Shown here: positions 17,641 to 25,984 of the stretch, piece after piece
How the letters are laid out: every line of letters starts with the position of its first letter
How positions within the stretch are numbered: position 1 is the stretch's first letter
NCBI GenBank assembly: GCA_020439745.1
Contig: JAGQSC010000025.1
Span: forward strand, 62,001-126,000
From: Acidobacteriota bacterium
GTDB taxonomy: Bacteria > Acidobacteriota > Holophagae > Acanthopleuribacterales > Acanthopleuribacteraceae
DNA: 64,000 nt
Reading direction: 5' to 3'
Notes under the pieces: generated by a model
Told to the model about the DNA's origin: nothing
What the model saw: only the letters and a program-made list of their open reading frames with translations
The model's database searches: none
Position numbers and translations under genes: made by a program

Positions 17641-19391
17641 GAAGGATCGTATACCAATGACGCGCTTATTTGACCGAACCACAGATGGTCATTGGTTTGA
17701 ATTTCCACTTCCTGCTTGACCTGGTTCTTATTGTGAAACGTCATGTTCAAGCTGCCCTCGTCACGCAGGGTGACCCGTTTGTTTTGAACGGTGATCACGG
17801 CATGGCGTCGGGACACCGAAGCACTGGGCACGCGGACATGGGCATCGTGGGTTCGACCCACCACGTTTTCGCCCGGTTGTAAAGGGAACCGGACGGCCTG
17901 GCCATCCTTACCGTACACATCCAGGTAATATCCGCTACGGCTCTTTTGTGGCAAGGGACCGAAATTCGTGGGCAAATTGATCGAACCCGTGTTCTGTGTG
18001 CTTTCAGCCAAGGGTGCATCACTGGCTCGTTTGGTCTTGAGCATGTGCATCATCTCGTGAAATAGCTGAACTTCTTCATCAAGTGCCGCATTGGCTTGTT
18101 GAAGAATTTTCAAGCTGGTTTCAGCGATGGTGACGTTACCGTCTTGAACGGCTTTGCGGAACTTTTGCCGCGCTAAGCGTATCTCTTCATCAGCCCGGCG
18201 GTGTTCGTCCAACCTACTTTGGTAAAGGCTAGCCAGTTTGTCATGGTCTGTTTCGTTGGCTGCACCCAGCTGGCATAGCCGCTCATAATGCAACTGGGCC
18301 TTTTCGAGCACAGCGGCGGATAACGCTTCGCGGAACATCTTGCGTTCTTCGTCGCGGCTCTCGTCTAATAGGCTGCGTTCCGTGGAAACGGTGGCACCCA
18401 ATTGCTTGAGTGCGTTCATTTGCTCCAGCGCCTGATCATACTGACCTAAATCCAGGTTGGTACGAAATTGTGCCCGAATTTCGCCTATCTTGTCGGTGCT
18501 CGGTCCCGAAAACGTACCACTGGCATCCACATCAAAATCAAAACGAGATGATTTCTTCTTGACGGGCATTTTGAGTAGGGCGGCGAATCCTTCAGCGTAT
18601 TCGGTGGCGCTTTGAAAACGTTGCTCCCGGTTCAGGTGAATGGCTTTTCGCATGAACACTTCAAAACCGCGCGGGTCAATCCCAAATTGAGCCTGAGGCT
18701 CGAGAATAATGGGTTCGCCGCTGACGATGCGATAGATGATTTGGCTTAGCGATTGCCCCGGGAATGGACTGTTTCCCGACACGATTTCGTGGGTCAGGAT
18801 GGCCAACGCAAAAAGATCCGCACGATAATCCACTTTCTCGTTGAGCATTTGTTCAGGGCTGGCGTATTTAACCGTACCGAGAAACTGACCAGTCTTGGTC
18901 ATCTTGTCCTCGACTAACTTGGCGACCCCAAAATCTAGAATTTTTACGCGCCCCCGTGCTGTGACCATAATGTTCTGCGGTTTGATGTCTCGGTGGACAA
19001 TGCCTTCAGCGTGGGCCGTTTCCAATGCTGAACATACCTGGCGGATAATGTCGACCAAGTTTTCCGCGTTCACCGTTTTGGCGTTCATCATATCGGCCAA
19101 CGATTGGCCCTCGACCAGTTCAAGCACAATGAAGGGCGATTCCTCGTGTTCGCCCATGTCGTAAATCACCACAATGTTGGGGTGATGCAGCTTGCCACCT
19201 ATCTGCGCCTCGCGAAAGAATCGGGCCTTGAACTTGAGCTGTTCTTCCTTTTTGTCCAACACTTCCATGCGAATGGTTTTGATGGCCACTTTTCGCTTCA
19301 ACACAGGGTCGTTGGCGCGATAAACCTTGCCCATCGCACCTTCCCCAAGCACTTTTTCCAGTTCGTATCGGCCAATTTGTTGATGTTGCAT
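17637..19391 (-). CDS. Hanks-type Ser/Thr protein kinase with C-terminal FHA domain
   Basis: The 584-aa soluble kinase starts at ATG 19391. Kinase domain (about 8-265): glycine loop LGEGAMGKVY, VAIKTI lysine, HRDIKPQN (about 133), DFG and ASPEQ. A helical, coiled-coil-like linker follows (about 310-450). The FHA domain ends the protein (about 485-580; VVGRTHDAHVRVPSASVSRRH), which binds phosphothreonine peptides and suggests self-recognition or recruitment of phosphorylated partners. There is no membrane segment. The gene lies about 1 kb upstream of the PspA/ABC operon on the same strand, separated by the convergent 16960 gene, so a regulatory link is possible but unproven. Confidence 0.9.
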   Translation of the reverse strand: MQHQQIGRYELEKVLGEGAMGKVYRANDPVLKRKVAIKTIRMEVLDKKEEQLKFKARFFREAQIGGKLHHPNIVVIYDMGEHEESPFIVLELVEGQSLADMMNAKTVNAENLVDIIRQVCSALETAHAEGIVHRDIKPQNIMVTARGRVKILDFGVAKLVEDKMTKTGQFLGTVKYASPEQMLNEKVDYRADLFALAILTHEIVSGNSPFPGQSLSQIIYRIVSGEPIILEPQAQFGIDPRGFEVFMRKAIHLNREQRFQSATEYAEGFAALLKMPVKKKSSRFDFDVDASGTFSGPSTDKIGEIRAQFRTNLDLGQYDQALEQMNALKQLGATVSTERSLLDESRDEERKMFREALSAAVLEKAQLHYERLCQLGAANETDHDKLASLYQSRLDEHRRADEEIRLARQKFRKAVQDGNVTIAETSLKILQQANAALDEEVQLFHEMMHMLKTKRASDAPLAESTQNTGSINLPTNFGPLPQKSRSGYYLDVYGKDGQAVRFPLQPGENVVGRTHDAHVRVPSASVSRRHAVITVQNKRVTLRDEGSLNMTFHNKNQVKQEVEIQTNDHLWFGQISASLVYDPS

Positions 19392-19544
19392 ATATGGAAG
19401 AGTTCTCGCGTGTTTGTGGGATCATTCTACTTAAAGCACGCCTTCAAACCAAGGTTCGCTTTGCGCAGGTTTCGCCAAAGCGTAGGTGATGAGATAGAAT
19501 GCAGGCCGTTTGTTGAGTTTTGGTATGGGTGTTGGAGGATTCAG

Positions 19545-20948
19545 ATGTCAGAGATGAAGGTACATACGGTAGTGGTTGGAGCAGGGCCCGGTGGGTACGT
19601 GGCCGCCATCCGATTGGCGCAACTGGGAATTGAAACGCTGCTGATTGAAAAAGAATACTACGGCGGCGTGTGTCTCAATGTCGGCTGCATCCCCTCTAAA
19701 GCCCTCATTCATGTGGCTCGGACCTTTGAATCGGTCCAACACGCCGATGCACTGGGCATCAGCGTCAACAAACCGACCATCGATTTCGCCAAAACTCAAG
19801 CGTGGAAACAAGCAGTCGTGAAGCAACTGACCGGTGGTATCAAAATTCTTGTGACTAAGAACGGCGCCAAGGTCATGGAAGCCACGGCCACTTTTACCGG
19901 TCCTCACACGCTCAAGGCCAAAGCTGCGGATGGTTCCGAAACAACCGTGCGGTTTGAAAACTGTGTGCTCGCCACAGGATCGTCTCCCATTCATATCCCT
20001 ACTTTTCCAGTGGGAAGCCGGATCCTGGACTCCACCGGCGCCTTGAATCTGCCTGAAGTGCCTTCTCGCCTGGCCATTATTGGCGGGGGCTATATTGGGC
20101 TTGAGTTGGGATCGGTCTACAGAAAGTTGGGCTCAGAAGTGACGGTTATTGAAATGATGGATACCGTGCTGCCCGGTTTCGATGCCGATGTCGTGAAAGC
20201 CATGTCACGCAAGTTGAAGAAGGACAAGGTGACTGTGCTCACGTCGGCCAAGGCCAAGTCATTTATTGAAAAGAAATCGGGTTTGGAATTGACGGTGGAA
20301 GTAAAGGGAAAAGACCAAACCGTATCGTGTGAGTACTTGATTGTCAGCGTAGGGCGCCGACCCAATTCCCGCGGATTTGGACTGGAGACCACGGGTGTGA
20401 CAGTGAATGATCACGGCTTTGTGTCTGTCGACAGCAAGATGCGCACGAATGTGTCACATATTTATGCCATCGGAGATCTGGCTGGCCAGCCCATGTTGGC
20501 CCATCACGCCTCTTATCAGGGTGAGATAGCCGCAGAAGTCATTGCGGGTCATCATGCTGAAGACCATGCCAAGACATGTGCCGCGGTGGTGTTCACCGAT
20601 CCGGAGATTGCTACCGTTGGGATGTCTGAGAGCGAAGCACGCGCCAAGGGGATTGACGTTGTTGTGGCACAGTTCCCATTTGCGGCTTTGGGGAAGGCCA
20701 AGGCGCAAAACGACACGGAAGGTTTCGTGAAGATGATTGCCGACAAAGAGACGGAGGAAGTCCTAGGCGTGATCATCGTGGGCCACAATGCCGGCGACCT
20801 GATAGGTGAGGCTTTGTTAGGCATTGAAATGGGTGCGTTTGTCGACGATTTTGGTTTATCGATTCACCCGCATCCTACCCTGACAGAAGCCTTGATGGAG
20901 GCAGCCAAGAAAGTGAAGGGTCAAGCCATTCACGTCTTGAATTCATGA
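19545..20948 (+). CDS. lpdA: Dihydrolipoyl dehydrogenase
   Basis: The 467-aa flavoprotein reoxidises dihydrolipoamide of 2-oxoacid dehydrogenase or glycine-cleavage complexes with NAD+. Visible motifs: FAD Rossmann GAGPGGYVAA at the start, redox disulfide GGVCLNVGCIPSKAL (about 40-54), NAD-binding GGGYIGLELG (about 183), the GDLAG FAD motif, and the C-terminal HPHPTLTEA with the catalytic His-Glu. ATG 19545 has GGAGGA 5 nt before it; the longer open frame back to 19104 is antisense to the kinase gene and is not used. It overlaps ubiX by 4 nt. No E1/E2 genes are in the window, so it may serve complexes encoded elsewhere. Confidence 0.95.
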   Translation: MSEMKVHTVVVGAGPGGYVAAIRLAQLGIETLLIEKEYYGGVCLNVGCIPSKALIHVARTFESVQHADALGISVNKPTIDFAKTQAWKQAVVKQLTGGIKILVTKNGAKVMEATATFTGPHTLKAKAADGSETTVRFENCVLATGSSPIHIPTFPVGSRILDSTGALNLPEVPSRLAIIGGGYIGLELGSVYRKLGSEVTVIEMMDTVLPGFDADVVKAMSRKLKKDKVTVLTSAKAKSFIEKKSGLELTVEVKGKDQTVSCEYLIVSVGRRPNSRGFGLETTGVTVNDHGFVSVDSKMRTNVSHIYAIGDLAGQPMLAHHASYQGEIAAEVIAGHHAEDHAKTCAAVVFTDPEIATVGMSESEARAKGIDVVVAQFPFAALGKAKAQNDTEGFVKMIADKETEEVLGVIIVGHNAGDLIGEALLGIEMGAFVDDFGLSIHPHPTLTEALMEAAKKVKGQAIHVLNS

Positions 20949-21505
20949 AGCAGATAGCGGTCGCGCTCACAGGCGCTAGTGGAGCACCCTATTTTCTTAG
21001 GCTGTGCCAGAGATTGTCGGCCGTGGATGGTGTCCAGCTGCACCTTCTCGCGTCTGAGTCGGGCCGACGCGTACTGCATGAAGAGACGGATCAGAACTGG
21101 AAGACACTCAGTTATCCTAAGGCCATGATTCACAATGAGAAGGATGTGGGCGCCAGCTTGGCCTCAGGTTCCGTCAAGTTGGATGCCCTTGTCGTGGCGC
21201 CCTGTAGCATGAGCACCCTCAGCGCCGTGGCTTACGGATTCACAGAACATCTGATCCATCGCGTGGCTTCGGTGCAACTCAAAGAGCGCCGTCCTTTGAT
21301 CTTGGTGCCGCGTGAATTACCGTTTTCACTGGTGCATCTGCGTGCCATGACGGCGTGCTGTGAAGCCGGCGCCTTCATTTTGCCCGCTTGCCCGTCTTTC
21401 TACATGAAACCCGCAAACGTGATGGATCTTGTGGACACGGTGGTGGACCGCGTTTTGGATCATCTAGGAATTGAGGATCCTGCCATCAAACGGTGGCAAT
21501 CGTGA
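20945..21505 (+). CDS. ubiX: Flavin prenyltransferase UbiX
   Basis: This 186-aa protein makes prenylated FMN, the cofactor of UbiD-type decarboxylases. The hallmarks are present: GASGAPYFLRL near the start, APCSMSTLSAVAYG in the middle (about 86-100) and the RPLILVPRELPFSLVHL stretch followed by a C-terminal PAFYMKP-like segment. ATG 20945 overlaps the lpd stop by 4 nt (ATGA), and its stop overlaps the next prenyltransferase. Pairing with a UbiA-like enzyme indicates quinone biosynthesis; no UbiD gene is in the window. Confidence 0.95.
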   Translation: MKQIAVALTGASGAPYFLRLCQRLSAVDGVQLHLLASESGRRVLHEETDQNWKTLSYPKAMIHNEKDVGASLASGSVKLDALVVAPCSMSTLSAVAYGFTEHLIHRVASVQLKERRPLILVPRELPFSLVHLRAMTACCEAGAFILPACPSFYMKPANVMDLVDTVVDRVLDHLGIEDPAIKRWQS

Positions 21506-22359
21506 GAGCGTTACGCGAAACACTGGTCATGATCAAGGTAGAGCACAGTGTGTTTGCCCTACCTTTTGCGCTGGTCAGCGCTTTTCTTGCCGCTGAAGGC
21601 GTGCCGCACCTGTCTGTTTTGGCACTGATTGTGGCTGCCATGGTTACCGCCCGATCTGCAGCGATGGCGTTTAACCGGTTTTTGGATGCCGAAATCGATG
21701 CACGCAATCCCCGAACAGCCAGTCGCAGCATTCCGGCAGGTCGCTTGAGTAAACCATTTGCCTTGGGATTCACGGTTGTCTGCATTGCCTTGTTTATCGC
21801 TGTGTGTGCGGCGTTGAATCCGTTGGCACTCATGCTGTCACCCGTGGTTGTGTTGGTGTTGTTGGGTTACAGCGCAACGAAGCGATTTACCTCTCAATCA
21901 CATTTTGTCTTGGGTGCAGCGCTCGGGTTAGCGCCCATAGGCGCCTATGTGGCGGTTCGGGGCGAACTGGCTTGGGACCCCATTTGGCTGGGCCTGGCTG
22001 TCGTTGGCTGGACGGCCGGTTTTGACATGATTTATGCCTGTCAGGACATGGAGTTTGATCGCAAGGAGGGACTGCAATCGATTCCCGCCCGAGTCGGAGT
22101 TCAAGGCGCACTGCGATTTGCTCGCGTCCTGCACTTGTTCATGCTGTTTGGTTTGACATGGTTGGGCGTTCATTGGCAGATCCACCCTATCTATTGGCTG
22201 GGCATGGTTCTTGTGGCTTTGTGTTTGGTCGTGGAGCACGCGCTGGTCTGGAACGGTGATCTGAGCCGGATCAACATGGCGTTCTTCACCATGAACGGGG
22301 TGGTGAGCTTGTGCTATGGCGCCGCAACCATTACAGCCCTTGTTTGGTCCCTTCATTGA
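21502..22359 (+). CDS. mqnP: UbiA-like prenyltransferase, probably MqnP (futalosine menaquinone pathway)
   Basis: The 285-aa integral membrane enzyme attaches a polyprenyl chain to an aromatic precursor. The first aspartate-rich motif is NRFLDAEIDARNP (about 57-69) and the second is YACQDMEFDRKEG (about 178-190); there are eight or nine helices. The opening RALRETLVMIKVEHSVFALP closely matches the 'UbiA-like/putative 4-hydroxybenzoate polyprenyltransferase' group that contains MqnP. GTG 21502 overlaps the ubiX stop by 4 nt (GTGA) and gives the usual family start; GTG 21493 is an alternative. The substrate could instead be 4-hydroxybenzoate, but adjacent ubiX and the anaerobic-style energy genes fit menaquinone. 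Confidence 0.82.
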   Translation: MRALRETLVMIKVEHSVFALPFALVSAFLAAEGVPHLSVLALIVAAMVTARSAAMAFNRFLDAEIDARNPRTASRSIPAGRLSKPFALGFTVVCIALFIAVCAALNPLALMLSPVVVLVLLGYSATKRFTSQSHFVLGAALGLAPIGAYVAVRGELAWDPIWLGLAVVGWTAGFDMIYACQDMEFDRKEGLQSIPARVGVQGALRFARVLHLFMLFGLTWLGVHWQIHPIYWLGMVLVALCLVVEHALVWNGDLSRINMAFFTMNGVVSLCYGAATITALVWSLH

Positions 22360-22428
22360 CCCAAATGTAAAAAAAACGCGAGTGTGTCAAACCTTTTGCG
22401 CGCAATTGGCGTAGTCTCACCTAGAACT

Positions 22429-22443
22429 CCTACAATTTGTAGG
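22429..22443. promoter_or_regulatory. BlaI/MecI-type operator palindrome
   Basis: CCTACAATTTGTAGG is a perfect 15-bp palindrome with 7-bp arms and a single central base. It carries the CTACA...TGTAG core known for BlaI/MecI operators. It sits 15 bp upstream of the repressor's ATG. A -10-like TACAAT (22431-22436) lies inside it, with TTGGCG 19 bp upstream as a poor -35. A repressor bound here would block both polymerase and the ribosome site, giving autoregulation of the repressor-peptidase pair. Confidence 0.75.
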
Positions 22444-22457
22444 TGGATGGAGTGGGC

Positions 22458-22838
22458 ATGGACGCCATTCACGTATCTGAAAGTGAAATGACAATACTTC
22501 GCGTGCTATGGACGCACGGTTCATTACGTGTCGCTCAGATTCAGTCACATGTGAATGAAGGTGGAAAAGCCTGGGCGTACAACACCGTCCAGACGCTGTT
22601 GACGAGGCTGGTCGCCAAAGGGGCTGTGTGTGTTTCGACCAAGGGACGCGCACACAAGTATGCCGCCAGCGTGACTCAGCATGAGTTTCTGAATCAACAA
22701 ATGCAACGTCTGGCTCAGGATGCGGGCGCGGAACATGTGCCCATGGTGATGGCTTTTGTCGCCCGCAGCGGGTTGAGTAGGGATGACATTCAAGAACTGA
22801 AAGCCATGTTGGTGGAACTGGAAAAGGGTTTGGATTAA
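22458..22838 (+). CDS. BlaI/MecI-family transcriptional repressor
   Basis: This 126-aa protein has the winged-helix layout of BlaI/MecI: VSESEMTILRVLW at the start, then AYNTVQTLLTRLVAKGAV as the recognition helix region, then a wing with KGRAHKYAA, and a dimerisation tail ending in VELEKGLD. It should bind the palindrome just upstream. ATG 22458 is chosen because GGAG lies 7 nt upstream; GTG 22443 falls inside the operator. It is followed after 16 bp by the M56 peptidase gene, the usual sensor partner that inactivates the repressor. No beta-lactamase gene is adjacent, so the regulated function is unlikely to be classical penicillin resistance. Confidence 0.93.
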   Translation: MDAIHVSESEMTILRVLWTHGSLRVAQIQSHVNEGGKAWAYNTVQTLLTRLVAKGAVCVSTKGRAHKYAASVTQHEFLNQQMQRLAQDAGAEHVPMVMAFVARSGLSRDDIQELKAMLVELEKGLD

Positions 22839-22854
22839 GGCGTCTGGGGGGCAT

Positions 22855-25443
22855 ATGTCGGGTTGGATCATTGAAAACACATTAGTGGCTGGGGTCCTGG
22901 CCATGGTCGTCGCAACCGCTTGTCGTGGGTTGCGGAAACATCCAGCCTTATGCCACTTGCTTTGGTTATTGGTGATGATTCGCCTGGCACTGCCACCTAT
23001 TCCGGTGCAAACACCGCTGTCTAAACTGCTTGAGCCCACGCGGAATGTCGCTCCCTCGGTCACGTTGATCCGTGATGTAGCAAATGTGCCTGAAGCCATG
23101 GAGGCGATTGAAAAGTCGCCGGATGAGGCACCCATGATCACTTCGGCAATGGTTGAACCGACAACCATGCAGTCAGAAGCCAAGTGGCGGATGAACGGGA
23201 ATGTTCCTCTGGTGTTGCTTTGGTTGGGTGGTTCGTTGGTGCTCTTATGGCGACAAATAGGCAGCGTATTCAGGTTTGGAAAGCTTCTTCGGCTGGCCCA
23301 GTCGCCCTCTCGAGTCTTCCTGAACCGTTTGCATCATACCGCCCAGTCCATGTCAATGAGGCCTCCGATGGCGTTGTTTAGCCATCATGTGGGTTCACCC
23401 ATGGTTTGGACGTGGGGCAAACCCAGGTTGATCTGGCCCAGCTGGCAGGCAGTAGATAGCGTTGAAAGCAGAATGATCCTTGCCCATGAGTTAAGCCATC
23501 TCAAACGAAAAGACCATTGGATCTGTTGGCTGGAATGGGTACTGATGGGCGTTTTTTGGTGGCATCCACTTTTTTGGCTGGCTCGTTTGAAGATGCGTGA
23601 ATATGCGGAGCTGGCCTGCGACGCATGGGCGTTACACATAAACCCAAACGGTAAAAGGGAACTGGCACATGCCGTTTTGTCGGCATTGGAACGCGAATTG
23701 AACCAACAGCGTCCTTTAATTGCCATTCCCGCATATGGATTAGGAAAGATACGCATGAAAAGGAGACTGAGCATGATCATGAAGACCAATTCTGAACATC
23801 GGAACCCACGATGGGCCACCTGGGCAGCGATCTGCCTATTTGCAATGTTGTTGTCCGGCTGGAAGAACCGGGAGCTGGACACACCTCCCGAAATCCAAGA
23901 TCTGGATGCACGGATCGAGCTGGCGGCTCGAGGTGGGGTTCTAGAGAAGGTTGGGAATCGACTGACCAAAGCTGAGAAATGGCCCGAGGCACTGGAAGCC
24001 TATGAAACGGCGTTGCAAGTGCATCCTAATCGTGAATCCATTTTATGGTGCATTAGCGAGGCAGCACTAAAAGCAGGTGAACCTGGCAGGGCGGAAGAAG
24101 CGCTGAAGGAAATCCTCAAGAAAGACGATGAACATCGCGGTGTTTATGTCGCTTTGGCTCAAGCGGCGGCAGCTCAAAGTAAATGGGACCAGGCCGAACA
24201 CTATTTGCGGCAAGCCGTAGAACATGGAGCCATCCAGGCTCATGTATTCGCAGACAACGTATTTGAGCCCATGACCGAAAGGCCCGAGTTCAACCGGTTA
24301 ACTCAGACTGCGCTCAAGATCGAAAGGTTGCATCACCAGAAGTTAGACCTTGACGCCCTATCTGAGATGCTCGAGTTAGCCCCCAAGTCAGCGGAACTAT
24401 GGGGCAAATTGGGCTATCAGGCCATCGGTAAAGGCGACTTGGAACGGGCTGAAGCAGCTTTTTCCAAGCAGATTGAATTAAATCCCCATTCATCGACGGC
24501 TGCCTATAACTTGGCTTGTACCCACTCATTGGCGGGTCACCACGAACGGGCCATCAAGTTCCTTGAGCGCGCATTTGAGTTGGGTTGGGATGACTCGGAA
24601 CACATGCGCAAGGATACGGATTTGGACGGCATCCGCAGTATGGCTCGATTTGAATCTTTGGTGAATCTGCTGGAACGCGAAAATCAGTTAGGCAAGGACA
24701 TCAATCGGGCCATGAGTCAAAAACAGTATCAACAGGCAGCACAGCTCATTGAGGAAGCATGGTCGTTGGAAACATTGGACGACCACGACCGCGCCTGGAT
24801 ACACAGCAAATCGGCCATGGTCGCATATCACCTCAAAGACTACTCGGCAGCCGCTGAACAGTTCATTGCATCGATGACAGAAGCCAACGAAGTCGATGCC
24901 AGCACGTTGTACAACATTGCTTGCGTCAAATCCTTGAACGGAGAAATGGAACAGGCGTTTGCCTATCTAACTGTGGCCATAGAGGCTGGATTTGACGACG
25001 CCTCGCACATCAGCGAGGACAGCGATCTCGATGCATTGCATGGCGACCCGCGCTTTGATGAATGTGTCAAAAGGGCAGGCGAAATCGAACTCCTGGAATT
25101 ACTCGGCGCCGTGGATTTGGTTTCGTTCAGACAAGACTTCAAACAGAACTTGAAAACGTGGGACGAAGGCCGCCTCAGCAAGGTAGCTTGGGCACTCTAC
25201 AAGACTCAGAATTGGCCTTTGGGTGCGGAGGCTTTTGGCGCATTGTATGAGCAGACGGATAGCGGTACTGCTGCCTATAATGCCTGTTGCTGTTGGGCCA
25301 TGGCGGGCGAAACCGAGATGGCGCTTCAATGGTTGAAAACGGCTATGGATAACGGTTTTGATGACTTCAACCACATGCAACGCGACGACGACTTGGATGC
25401 CATTCGCGATACGGAAGCATTTCGCAAGCTCGTGGCACGATAA
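22855..25443 (+). CDS. BlaR1/MecR1-like M56 membrane peptidase fused to TPR-type repeats
   Basis: The 862-aa protein has N-terminal membrane helices (about 5-50), another at about 116-135, then a cytoplasmic gluzincin domain with HELSHLKRKDHW (HExxH, about 211-222) followed by further helices. The M56 domain ends near residue 340 with a hydrophobic segment (WAAICLFAMLLSGW). Instead of the penicillin-binding sensor of BlaR1, about 500 residues of TPR-like repeats follow. They include three copies of a unit of the form G(W/F)DD..HM..D.DLDxIR...F..LV (about 580, 705 and 835). The TPR part is probably periplasmic and acts as the sensor. A terminator follows its stop. Confidence 0.85.
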   Translation: MSGWIIENTLVAGVLAMVVATACRGLRKHPALCHLLWLLVMIRLALPPIPVQTPLSKLLEPTRNVAPSVTLIRDVANVPEAMEAIEKSPDEAPMITSAMVEPTTMQSEAKWRMNGNVPLVLLWLGGSLVLLWRQIGSVFRFGKLLRLAQSPSRVFLNRLHHTAQSMSMRPPMALFSHHVGSPMVWTWGKPRLIWPSWQAVDSVESRMILAHELSHLKRKDHWICWLEWVLMGVFWWHPLFWLARLKMREYAELACDAWALHINPNGKRELAHAVLSALERELNQQRPLIAIPAYGLGKIRMKRRLSMIMKTNSEHRNPRWATWAAICLFAMLLSGWKNRELDTPPEIQDLDARIELAARGGVLEKVGNRLTKAEKWPEALEAYETALQVHPNRESILWCISEAALKAGEPGRAEEALKEILKKDDEHRGVYVALAQAAAAQSKWDQAEHYLRQAVEHGAIQAHVFADNVFEPMTERPEFNRLTQTALKIERLHHQKLDLDALSEMLELAPKSAELWGKLGYQAIGKGDLERAEAAFSKQIELNPHSSTAAYNLACTHSLAGHHERAIKFLERAFELGWDDSEHMRKDTDLDGIRSMARFESLVNLLERENQLGKDINRAMSQKQYQQAAQLIEEAWSLETLDDHDRAWIHSKSAMVAYHLKDYSAAAEQFIASMTEANEVDASTLYNIACVKSLNGEMEQAFAYLTVAIEAGFDDASHISEDSDLDALHGDPRFDECVKRAGEIELLELLGAVDLVSFRQDFKQNLKTWDEGRLSKVAWALYKTQNWPLGAEAFGALYEQTDSGTAAYNACCCWAMAGETEMALQWLKTAMDNGFDDFNHMQRDDDLDAIRDTEAFRKLVAR

Positions 25444-25453
25444 ACAACTCTGC

Positions 25454-25479
25454 AAGGAGGGCCCAACGGCTCTCCTTTT
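25454..25479 (+). terminator. Rho-independent terminator of the repressor-peptidase operon
   Basis: AAGGAG-G-GCC, a CAAC loop, then GGC-T-CTCCTT form a ten-base stem with one G-T wobble and end in TTTT. It lies 11 bp after the peptidase stop. The last two bases overlap the end of the convergent DUF188 gene. Confidence 0.8.
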
Positions 25480-25924
25480 ACTTGCGTTGTTGGATGATGC
25501 GATTCAAGGCCGACGCAAAACGGTGACGGTCGGCTCCTTGATAAGGGGCTGGCCCGCCGCTTATCAGCCCTTCATCGCGCAGTGATGCCATCAGGTTTCG
25601 GGCAGCCAATTTTGTTTTCACGTTCTCGTCATCATAAACGATGCCCCTTGGATCAAGCGCCAATCCACCTCGATCCACAACTTGCGCGGCCAAGGGGATA
25701 TCTGCAGTGATCACCAAATCACCCGCTTGGACCTGATTGATGATGGTTTCGTCGGCAATGTCGAAGCCTTTTTCGACTATCACTAATTGAATCAACGTGT
25801 CATCTGGAATTCTCATCGCCTGATTGGCTACCAGAGTCACCTCAATGCGTTCCCGTTGAGCCGCGCGATATACCAGATCCTTGGCCCCGCGTGGGCACGC
25901 ATCGGCGTCTACCCAAATCTTCAC
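25478..25924 (-). CDS. YaiI/YqxD family protein (DUF188/UPF0178)
   Basis: This 148-aa soluble protein matches the YaiI/YqxD family. The hallmarks are IWVDADACPRGAKDLVYRAAQR at the N-terminus, GFDIADETIINQVQAGDLVITADIPLAA in the middle and DDENVKTKLAARNL later. The fold is PIN/NYN-like with conserved aspartates and is thought to be a nuclease, though the biological role is not established. GTG 25924 is preceded by GGAGG and gives the family's normal start; the frame opening at 25981 adds an unsupported 19-residue extension. It is convergent with the M56 peptidase gene. Confidence 0.93.
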   Translation of the reverse strand: MKIWVDADACPRGAKDLVYRAAQRERIEVTLVANQAMRIPDDTLIQLVIVEKGFDIADETIINQVQAGDLVITADIPLAAQVVDRGGLALDPRGIVYDDENVKTKLAARNLMASLRDEGLISGGPAPYQGADRHRFASALNRIIQQRK

Positions 25925-25984
25925 GCCACCTCCGGTCGGCGATTGACCCTGAATACACACGGATTCATGAGACAAAACCACTGC

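Noticed and set aside
19104-19544. N-terminal extension of the dihydrolipoyl dehydrogenase frame
   Set aside because: It is antisense to the kinase gene and the family starts just after GGAGGA at 19545.
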